Source of the DNA: Cytobacillus purgationiresistens
Lineage (GTDB): Bacteria; Bacillota; Bacilli; Bacillales; Cytobacillaceae
Assembly: GCF_030813235.1 (NCBI RefSeq)
Contig: NZ_JAUSUB010000007.1
Coordinates: 62,001-126,000 of the forward strand
DNA length: 64,000 nt
Direction: 5' to 3'
The notes under the pieces: generated by a model
Told to the model about the DNA's origin: nothing
The model's database searches: none
Seen by the model: only the letters and a program-made list of their open reading frames with translations
Position numbers and translations under genes: made by a program
In this document: positions 58,301 to 64,000 of the stretch, piece by piece
Numbering within the stretch: the stretch's first letter is position 1
Layout: each line of letters begins with the position of its first letter

Positions 58301-59075
58301 GCCCGCCAGTCTCCAATACTTCTAAAAGCTTGAGTTTTATTTCTTCAATTTGACTTTTAACACTCGCATCAATTCTTCCATTATCCGACTCAATGAGACA
58401 ATTATCCTTGGTTATCTCTTCATTCGGGAAAACATACAAGGATATTTCATTTGGAAATAATGAAAGAAGTTCATCTTTAAAGGAAAGTATATACTCATAT
58501 CGTTCAGGATGAACATGAAGCTGAATATCGCGATATTGGCGTGCTTCCTTTAAGCTTCTTTTCACATAAGATAAGAAGTGATTGTCCTGCTGATGAATAA
58601 CATTGCCTGTGATTTTTTCAGCAACCTTCATTCCAAGTAATAAAATGGTTTGTTCAGCTGATTGAATATGATCATCATGGTCCACCTTAGCAGAATGAAC
58701 GATACCTTTAGCTTCGTTAATTATTGCAATGTATTCTTCATAGCCTGTTGTTCTGCCACTTTCCAAACCCGACTGATGCCCTTCTTGGATTGCCTGTTCT
58801 AACACTTGCTCCCGCTCAATCTGCAGAGCTTGTCTTTCAGCTACTAGTGCTTCTCTCAATTTGTCTGCTTCCTGTCTGGCAGTGATGATGATTTGATCTG
58901 CCTTAGCTTCCGCATCCTTGATCATTTTCTCCATTTGTTTGAGATTAGGAATGGGTGTTTCCTTATCCAAGCTCCCGCTGCTGTCAGATAATTGCTTAAC
59001 AGAAATCACTTTCATTTTAGCTTGCTCATGGGATAATGGCTGTTGAACTTTATATAATCTAGACAATGATGTCAT
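58269..59075 (-). CDS. fliH: Flagellar assembly protein FliH
   Basis: Stator-like regulator of FliI that links the ATPase to the C-ring. The 268 residues have a coiled-coil middle (EADKLREALVAERQALQIER), GxxxG-containing AIQEGHQSGLESGRTTGYEE, and a C-terminal FliH/V-ATPase E-like domain. The start choice is uncertain: the ATG at 59075 is only 2 bases from GGAGG, while an in-frame TTG at 59066 is better spaced. Overlaps fliG by 17 bp. Confidence 0.9.
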   Translation of the reverse strand: MTSLSRLYKVQQPLSHEQAKMKVISVKQLSDSSGSLDKETPIPNLKQMEKMIKDAEAKADQIIITARQEADKLREALVAERQALQIEREQVLEQAIQEGHQSGLESGRTTGYEEYIAIINEAKGIVHSAKVDHDDHIQSAEQTILLLGMKVAEKITGNVIHQQDNHFLSYVKRSLKEARQYRDIQLHVHPERYEYILSFKDELLSLFPNEISLYVFPNEEITKDNCLIESDNGRIDASVKSQIEEIKLKLLEVLETGGHESRAAFGRN

Positions 59076-60075
59076 CCCCTCCACCACGTGCCACGATAAT
59101 TTCACCAGATTCCTCTAGTCTGCGGACGATAGCAACAATTCTAGACTGAGCTTCTTCCACTTCACGCAGACGTACTGGTCCCATGAATTCCATTTCTTCC
59201 TTAAATGCCTCAACCGTTCTCAATGACATATTTTTATATATAATCTCTTTGACTTCATCGCTGGAAACCTTAAGAGAAAGCATGAGATCATCACTTTCAC
59301 ATTCTCTGATGACTCTCTGAATTGCACGGCTATCCAATGTAACAATGTCTTCAAATACAAACATTCGCTTCTTAATTTCCTCTGCTAATTCAGGATCCTG
59401 AATCTCAAGTGCATCTAGTATGGTTCTTTCAGTTGAACGATCGACCCCATTCAAGACTTCTACAACTGCTTCAACGCCACCCGTTTGAGTATAATCTTGG
59501 GTTACTGTCGTAGAAAGCTTTCTTTCTAAGATTTGTTCGACATCATTGATAATCTCCGGTGATGTACTTTCCATTACAGCAATTCTCTTTGCGATATCCG
59601 CTTGCATTTCATGGGGCAGCTCAGATAATATTTGCCCAGCCTGTGGTGGATCTAAATAAGAAAGGATCAGAGCTATTGTTTGCGGATGTTCATTTTGAAT
59701 AAAATTCAAAATTTGCGCAGGGTCTGCTTTTCTGGCAAAATCAAACGGCCTCACTTGTAAAGAAGTCGTAAGACGATTGATGATCATTGCTGCTTGGTCC
59801 GAACCTAAAGCTTTTTCTAACACAGTCTTTGCATAGCCAATTCCACCTTGAGAAATATAATCTTGCGCTAGGGCAATTTGATGAAATTCTTCGAGAATAC
59901 CCTCTTTTTCAGCTGATTCTACTTTTCTCACACCTGAAATTTCAAGCGTTAATTTTTCGATTTCATCTTCGCTTAAATGCTTATATACGTTTGATGCTAC
60001 ATCCGGTCCTAGTGATATAAGCAAGATGGCTGCCTTTTGCTTTCCCGTTAATCCCTTTTGTTCCCTTTTAGCCAT
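59059..60075 (-). CDS. fliG: Flagellar motor switch protein FliG
   Basis: Rotor protein contacting the stator. The 338 residues run MAKREQKGLTGKQKAAILLI, EHPQTIALILSYLDPPQAG (ARM middle domain), the EHPQ motif, and the torque helix region LMLSLKVSSDEVKEIIYKNM with MEFMGPVRLREVEEAQSRI, ending GGGDDIIV as in B. subtilis. I chose the ATG at 60075, 9 bases after GGGGG. fliF ends 13 bp upstream. Confidence 0.97.
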   Translation of the reverse strand: MAKREQKGLTGKQKAAILLISLGPDVASNVYKHLSEDEIEKLTLEISGVRKVESAEKEGILEEFHQIALAQDYISQGGIGYAKTVLEKALGSDQAAMIINRLTTSLQVRPFDFARKADPAQILNFIQNEHPQTIALILSYLDPPQAGQILSELPHEMQADIAKRIAVMESTSPEIINDVEQILERKLSTTVTQDYTQTGGVEAVVEVLNGVDRSTERTILDALEIQDPELAEEIKKRMFVFEDIVTLDSRAIQRVIRECESDDLMLSLKVSSDEVKEIIYKNMSLRTVEAFKEEMEFMGPVRLREVEEAQSRIVAIVRRLEESGEIIVARGGGDDIIV

Positions 60076-60088
60076 AATCAATGACCCC

Positions 60089-61681
60089 CTAGTCTTCCGT
60101 AATCCATGTCCTTAGGAGTTTTGCAAAGTCTTCAGGTTTATCTTTTGCCATTTTTTCCAATTGTTTCATTCTAACTGTGCTTTCTGTTTCCTTTTCCACA
60201 TTTACATCTGGTAGCGGATAGGATTCTTCAACTTTAATATACTCTTCTTCTTCCACGACAGGCTTTCTCGCTCGTATAAATAAGAAGATGAGAATCGCGA
60301 TAATGATGAGTAAAATTGCTCCTATCAAGTATATCCACCAAGGGAGACTTGACGGCTGGTCGTCCGTAAATTCGACTTTTCCATTAAACGGCTGAACAGA
60401 CACGACTATTTTATCCTGAATCGCTTCATTCGTAAGTTCTTCATCCAGTGTTCCTTTATCAATGGAGGTTCTCACGATTGTACCTAAGATTTGCGAAATA
60501 TCATTAATTCTCTCCTGTGGAAGGGAATTAGGATTATCAGCTACAGGTGGTTCTACCATTACTTGAATCCCTAAGTCTCTTATTTTATAAGGACTCTCTA
60601 CAATTTCTTTACGAATCCTATTGACTTCATTATTGATTGTTTCTTCAATTCTTTCGTAATCACCATTGGCATTGTTTCCTTCTAAATAAGAAGAACCAAG
60701 TGCATCGGATGTATCCTCTCCTTGGGGTATGCCGCCTGCCTGGTCTGCATTGCCTGTAAATGTTTCTGTCAACTTCTGCGCGCTGATTGCAATTCCTTCC
60801 ATATTGTCTTCATCAACAGGCTCTATGAGGTTTTCTTCTCTATTTTCCTGGGTAAAGTCAATATCAGCAGTTACAGTTGCAACAACCTTATCTTGCCCCA
60901 TCAATGTCCCCAGCATCGTTTGAACTTGACGCTGAACATCACGCTCAATTTCTTTTTTGATTTCATGTTGAGCAGCGAATTGACTGGAAGCTGAAAAATT
61001 TTCATGATTATTTATGTCAAAATACTCAAAGTTTTGATTGGTTATGACGATATTATCCGTAGGAAGATTTGGCACACTTTTGGAAACCAAATGATAGAGT
61101 GCTTGAATTTGCTGTTCTTTAAACTGATAACCCGGTTTGGTGTTTAAAACAATTGAAGCAGTTGCAGTTTCAGCCTCATCACTCACAAAGATACCTTGCT
61201 TTGGAAGGTTAATCATAACCTTTGCATCATTGATCCCATCGATTCCTTTCATCAAATTGGCAAGTTCAGACTGCATCGCATCTAATTTAAGTACATTAAA
61301 TTCGTTTTCAGTCATTCCAATGCCCGCATTTTGACTAAAGAATGAATAATCGATATTTCCCGAATTCGGTATCCCCTCTGCAGCAAGCTCTACTTTCAGA
61401 GTATCAACGGATTGCTCAGGTACTTTTATCGTTGTACCGCCATCAGCAATCTCTGACTTGATTGCTCTTGCATCAAGATTCTCTTTAATGGTACCAGTCT
61501 CAGATGGAGTAAGATTGCTGTATAAGGGTACTAGCGTCGTCTTAGTTGCTGTTGCAACAATAACTGATAATATAATAATTAATAATATCGGTAAGCCAAT
61601 AAGTGAAAATTTTTGGTTTCTTGTTCGGCTTCCCCAAAATTCTTTCGTTTTATTTACATAGGTTTGCAAAGGTTCTTTCAT
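60089..61681 (-). CDS. fliF: Flagellar MS-ring protein FliF
   Basis: Forms the membrane ring on which the flagellum is built. In 530 residues: transmembrane helix near 25-45, ring-building motifs (VPEQSVDTLKVELAAEGIP; INLPKQGIFV), a variable central loop, a second transmembrane helix (WWIYLIGAILLIIIAILIFL, about 445-465), and the FliG-binding tail KDKPEDFAKLLRTWI. The ATG at 61681 follows GGGGGATTAAG; the longer open frame to 61777 is non-coding leader. Confidence 0.96.
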   Translation of the reverse strand: MKEPLQTYVNKTKEFWGSRTRNQKFSLIGLPILLIIILSVIVATATKTTLVPLYSNLTPSETGTIKENLDARAIKSEIADGGTTIKVPEQSVDTLKVELAAEGIPNSGNIDYSFFSQNAGIGMTENEFNVLKLDAMQSELANLMKGIDGINDAKVMINLPKQGIFVSDEAETATASIVLNTKPGYQFKEQQIQALYHLVSKSVPNLPTDNIVITNQNFEYFDINNHENFSASSQFAAQHEIKKEIERDVQRQVQTMLGTLMGQDKVVATVTADIDFTQENREENLIEPVDEDNMEGIAISAQKLTETFTGNADQAGGIPQGEDTSDALGSSYLEGNNANGDYERIEETINNEVNRIRKEIVESPYKIRDLGIQVMVEPPVADNPNSLPQERINDISQILGTIVRTSIDKGTLDEELTNEAIQDKIVVSVQPFNGKVEFTDDQPSSLPWWIYLIGAILLIIIAILIFLFIRARKPVVEEEEYIKVEESYPLPDVNVEKETESTVRMKQLEKMAKDKPEDFAKLLRTWITED

Positions 61682-61733
61682 CTTAATCCCCCGATGATTT
61701 GCGGTTAAGTGATCATCCATATCACAGGAAAGT

Positions 61734-61741
61734 GTATCGGC
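61734..61741 (-). promoter_or_regulatory. Possible sigma-D -10 element before fliF
   Basis: GCCGATAC (7 of 8 to GCCGATAT) in the 207-bp fliE-fliF gap on the minus strand. No TAAA-like -35 lies 15 bp upstream, and a perfect GCCGATAT also occurs inside fliI, so the match is weak evidence. Confidence 0.2.
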
Positions 61742-61888
61742 TAATACCTTTCTTAAAAGATAGATGGATCGAAACAAAATAAGGAATTTATTAATCTAAA
61801 AAAGTATGATTTTCTGTTATTTAATAAATTTGGTCTTTTTCATTTTTCTTTTTAATATAAATGCAAGATTTCGAAGTTTGCTTATGTA

Positions 61889-62197
61889 TTATACTTGCAT
61901 TCTCATTATCTCTTGATACGCTTCAACAGCTTTATTTCTTACTTCTAAAGTCAGTTGCATGGAAACACTCGCCTTCTGAGACGCAATCATCACATCATGA
62001 AGATCTACCTTCTCGCCACGAGCTAGCTTTTCAGTCATTTGATCTGATTGAATTTGCCCATCATTGACAGTATCAATCGAATGCTTTAACATCTCAGCAA
62101 AACTTTGGTGTACTTCATTCGGTGAAACCGTCTTTACATTTGTTTGAATATTAGGCTTTAAAGTTTGCGATACGGGTGAAAATGTTAAGTTATTCAT
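61889..62197 (-). CDS. fliE: Hook-basal body protein FliE
   Basis: Joins the MS ring to the rod. The 102 residues include SFAEMLKHSIDTVNDGQIQSD, KLARGEKVDLHDVMIASQKA and LTLEVRNKAVEAYQEIMRMQV, the FliE signature. AAGGAGGGAACTC precedes the ATG. The gap to fliF (207 bp) is long for this operon. Confidence 0.95.
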   Translation of the reverse strand: MNNLTFSPVSQTLKPNIQTNVKTVSPNEVHQSFAEMLKHSIDTVNDGQIQSDQMTEKLARGEKVDLHDVMIASQKASVSMQLTLEVRNKAVEAYQEIMRMQV

Positions 62198-62208
62198 GAG
62201 TTCCCTCC

Positions 62209-62652
62209 TTACTTACCGATTTCTAACGCCTTCATTAACATACCTTTATTTGCGTTAAACACTGTTACGTTTGCTTCATATGATCTTGTGGCGCTTATCA
62301 GATCAACCATTTCGCGCAAAGGGTCTACATTAGACATCTCCACATATCCTTCTCCATTTGCATCAGGGTGGGAAGGATCAAATACCATTTTGAAAGGAGT
62401 TTCGTCTGCCACAATTCTAGACACCTTTACTCCACTTCCAGCACTATCCGATCGGTTCATGGCTGTATTTAGAAAAGAAGAAAATTGCCCTTCTTTAGGC
62501 TCCATTACGACCGATTTTCTTCTATATGGATCTGCACCAGTTACACCTCTTGTAGAATCAACATTCGCCATATTTGAAGAAATGACATCCATTCTCAAAC
62601 GTCCGGCGGTAAGTGCTGAAGCTGTAGTGTTCATACTATGAAAAATAGACAA
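62209..62652 (-). CDS. flgC: Rod protein FlgC
   Basis: Proximal rod subunit. The 147 residues show ALTAGRLRMDVISSNMANVDSTRG near the N-terminus and YVEMSNVDPLREMVDLISATRSYEAN near the C-terminus, the conserved rod/hook helices. The start is TTG at 62652 (first residues SIFHSM), 8 bases after GGAGG; flgB ends just upstream. Confidence 0.95.
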   Translation of the reverse strand: MSIFHSMNTTASALTAGRLRMDVISSNMANVDSTRGVTGADPYRRKSVVMEPKEGQFSSFLNTAMNRSDSAGSGVKVSRIVADETPFKMVFDPSHPDANGEGYVEMSNVDPLREMVDLISATRSYEANVTVFNANKGMLMKALEIGK

Positions 62653-62653
62653 C

Positions 62654-63049
62654 CTACCTTCCTCCTTTTATCACATTCTGCAAGCTGGAAAACTTTCCAT
62701 TCATCCGATCAATCAAGGCATTATACTGTATTTGATTAGCTGCCAGCTCTGACATCTCCTGGTCCATATCAACGCTATTGCCACTTTCATTAAATGATAC
62801 ACCTTGTCTTGTAATGACCCCTGTCTGCTTCCCTTCATTTCGACTAAACTCAAAATGCCTCAAATTCGTCCTGTTGGCCTGTATTGACTGATTCATTGCA
62901 GATTGAAATGTCTCTTTAAATGTTACATCCTTCGCTTTATATCCTGGTGTATCGACATTTGCTACATTTTGTGAAATGACTTTCTGTTTTAATGACGCTT
63001 GGTTTAATGCACTCTCAATTGTTGACATGGATTGCGAGAAGATTTTCAC
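62654..63049 (-). CDS. flgB: Rod protein FlgB
   Basis: Proximal rod subunit and first gene of the fla/che operon. The 131 residues include LKQKVISQNVANVDTPGYKAK and VDMDQEMSELAANQIQYNALI with the end MNGKFSSLQNVIKGGR. I chose the GTG at 63049 (MKIFSQSMSTIE), 5 bases after GAGGTGG; the frame extends to 63085 but the family start is near 63049. A candidate sigma-A promoter lies at 63117-63145. Confidence 0.94.
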   Translation of the reverse strand: MKIFSQSMSTIESALNQASLKQKVISQNVANVDTPGYKAKDVTFKETFQSAMNQSIQANRTNLRHFEFSRNEGKQTGVITRQGVSFNESGNSVDMDQEMSELAANQIQYNALIDRMNGKFSSLQNVIKGGR

Positions 63050-63426
63050 AACAACCACCTCATTCTCTTTTTTCTTATGGCACACATATTTGCTACAATA
63101 AAATTAATCTAACATTATTGTAAAGAATATGAAATAATAAGTCTATGTCCATTAGGTTAATTTTAATAATCCTTTCGACCTATTTTCGACAATTTTCGAA
63201 CACAGGAGATAAGTTTGGTTTTCATCGATAACTAAAAACTCTATTAAATAATAAGCAGATAAACGCATGAAGTGCGGGATCCGACATTTAAAAATTATTA
63301 GTTCTTTAGGACTATGCATTATTCCTCTAAAATAAAATGAGTATAATTTACTATTTAAATCTAAATTAATTATCAACCAATAATATGTAACCCTTTTGTA
63401 ATAATAAGCGATATCTAAAATACTCC
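63050..63426 (-). other. fla/che promoter region (codY-flgB gap)
   Basis: AT-rich intergenic region upstream of the flagellar operon. It contains the candidate promoter (63117-63145) and three TTCGA repeats at 10-11 bp spacing (63174-63199). A 92-codon open frame (63152-63430) has no ribosome-binding site or recognisable product and I treat it as chance. No good sigma-D promoter or CodY box was found by eye. Confidence 0.6.
63117..63145 (-). promoter_or_regulatory. Candidate sigma-A promoter of the fla/che operon
   Basis: Minus strand TAGACT (63140-63145), 17-bp spacer, TACAAT (63117-63122), about 68 bp upstream of flgB. The -10 is good (5/6) and the -35 moderate (4/6). In B. subtilis a sigma-A promoter drives this operon. 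Confidence 0.5.
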
Positions 63427-63484
63427 ACAAAAAAAAACTGATACAATTAAGCCGTTTTTAAAACGGCCCAAATCGTATCAGTTT
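63427..63484 (-). terminator. Terminator of codY
   Basis: A very long hairpin: AACTGATAC..GCCGTTTT/AAAACGGC..GTATCAGTT followed by nine T residues on the minus strand. It isolates the fla/che operon from codY read-through. Confidence 0.9.
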
Positions 63485-63514
63485 CCTTAAATCCAAACTA
63501 TTTAAGAAACAAGA

Positions 63515-64000
63515 TTAGTTTGATTTCAACTTTTCTAATTCATTTAAAAACTTATCATTAAGGACTTTTATATAAGTACCTTTCATCCCGAGAGATCTAG
63601 ATTCAATAACTCCAGCACTCTCAAGCTTTCTAAGTGCATTAACAATTACTGAACGAGTGATTCCTACACGGTCTGCGATCTTAGAAGCAACAAGTAAACC
63701 TTCTTTGCCGTCTAATTCTTCAAAGATATGTTCGATTGCTTCAAGTTCACTATAAGATAGCGAGCTAATCGCCATTTGAACAACCGCTTTGCTTCTTGCT
63801 TCTTCTTCAATCTCTTCCGCTTTCTCACGAAGGATTTCCATTCCAACAACCGTAGCGCCATATTCAGCAAGGATTAGATCATCATCATGGAATTGGTCCT
63901 GAACACGAGCTAGAATCAATGTTCCTAAACGTTCGCCTCCGCCGATGATTGGTACAATTGTAGTTAACCCTTCAACGAATAGTTCTTTATTTTCCACGGG
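63515..64000 (-). CDS. codY: GTP-sensing transcriptional repressor CodY, C-terminal part
   Basis: Global nutritional repressor that senses GTP and branched-chain amino acids. The window holds the last 161 residues; the gene continues past the right edge (about 259 residues in full). Visible are the end of the GAF domain ([18 protein letters not shown]), the linker helix, and the winged helix-turn-helix [21 protein letters not shown] with [18 protein letters not shown]. CodY represses fla/che directly in B. subtilis. Adjacent codY-flgB is the conserved order. Confidence 0.97.
   Translation of the reverse strand, partial: PVENKELFVEGLTTIVPIIGGGERLGTLILARVQDQFHDDDLILAEYGATVVGMEILREKAEEIEEEARSKAVVQMAISSLSYSELEAIEHIFEELDGKEGLLVASKIADRVGITRSVIVNALRKLESAGVIESRSLGMKGTYIKVLNDKFLNELEKLKSN

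Noticed and set aside
63181..63200. CodY box in the flgB upstream region
   Set aside because: Best match to AATTTTCWGAAAATT has about five mismatches; the half-sites are better described as phased TTCGA repeats.
63152..63430. 92-codon minus-strand open frame in the codY-flgB gap
   Set aside because: No ribosome-binding site, reaches into the codY terminator, and covers the fla/che regulatory region; composition is like AT-rich spacer.

Overview
The window is a chromosomal segment of a low-GC, spore-forming, motile member of the Bacillaceae. Almost every protein reads as an ortholog of a Bacillus subtilis gene, and the gene order matches, in reverse complement, the B. subtilis stretch from codY through the fla/che operon and rpsB to the nusA-infB operon and the dipicolinate/lysine genes. 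PolC-type DNA polymerase, dipicolinate synthase, YmxH, MlpA, YlxY, SigD, SwrB, SwrD and CodY together mark a Bacillus-like firmicute. I cannot name the species. All convincing genes lie on the minus strand, so transcription runs from high to low coordinates; regions are described below in that direction.

Region 1 (about 64.0-32.7 kb) begins with the C-terminal part of codY, then the complete fla/che gene set: flgB, flgC, fliE, fliF, fliG, fliH, fliI, fliJ, ylxF, fliK, flgD, a TIGR02530-type gene, flgE, swrD, fliL, fliM, fliY, cheY, fliO, fliP, fliQ, fliR, flhB, flhA, flhF, flhG, cheB, cheA, cheW, cheC, cheD, sigD, fapA (DUF342), an unrecognised 99-residue gene and swrB. It encodes rod, hook, MS ring, C-ring, export gate and ATPase, chemotaxis signalling and the sigma factor for late flagellar genes. 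Most genes abut or overlap.

Region 2 (32.7-22.5 kb) holds translation and envelope genes: rpsB, tsf, pyrH, frr, uppS, cdsA, dxr, rasP and proS. A repeat-like segment sits between rpsB and tsf, and a 640-bp gap with a good promoter separates frr from uppS. Region 3 (22.5-7.3 kb) starts with a second repeat-like gap, then polC, then the rimP-nusA-rnpM-rplGA-infB-ylxP-rbfA-truB-ribF gene run, rpsO and pnp. Region 4 (7.3-0 kb) carries ylxY, mlpA, ymxH, dpaA, dpaB, asd, dapG and the first codons of dapA, linking late sporulation (dipicolinate) to lysine/diaminopimelate synthesis.

I found no phage, IS element, CRISPR array, rRNA, tRNA or defence locus, and no clear undescribed multi-gene system. 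The less ordinary signals are regulatory: a possible autoregulatory sigma-D promoter before a sigD that lacks a Shine-Dalgarno sequence, three phased TTTCGA repeats upstream of the fla/che promoter, a hairpin placed between a strong Shine-Dalgarno and the swrD start, paired hairpins in the pnp leader, two repeat-like intergenic segments, a small inverted-repeat segment before dpaA, and an enlarged hook protein. All functional names rest on recognition of sequence by eye, without database searches.
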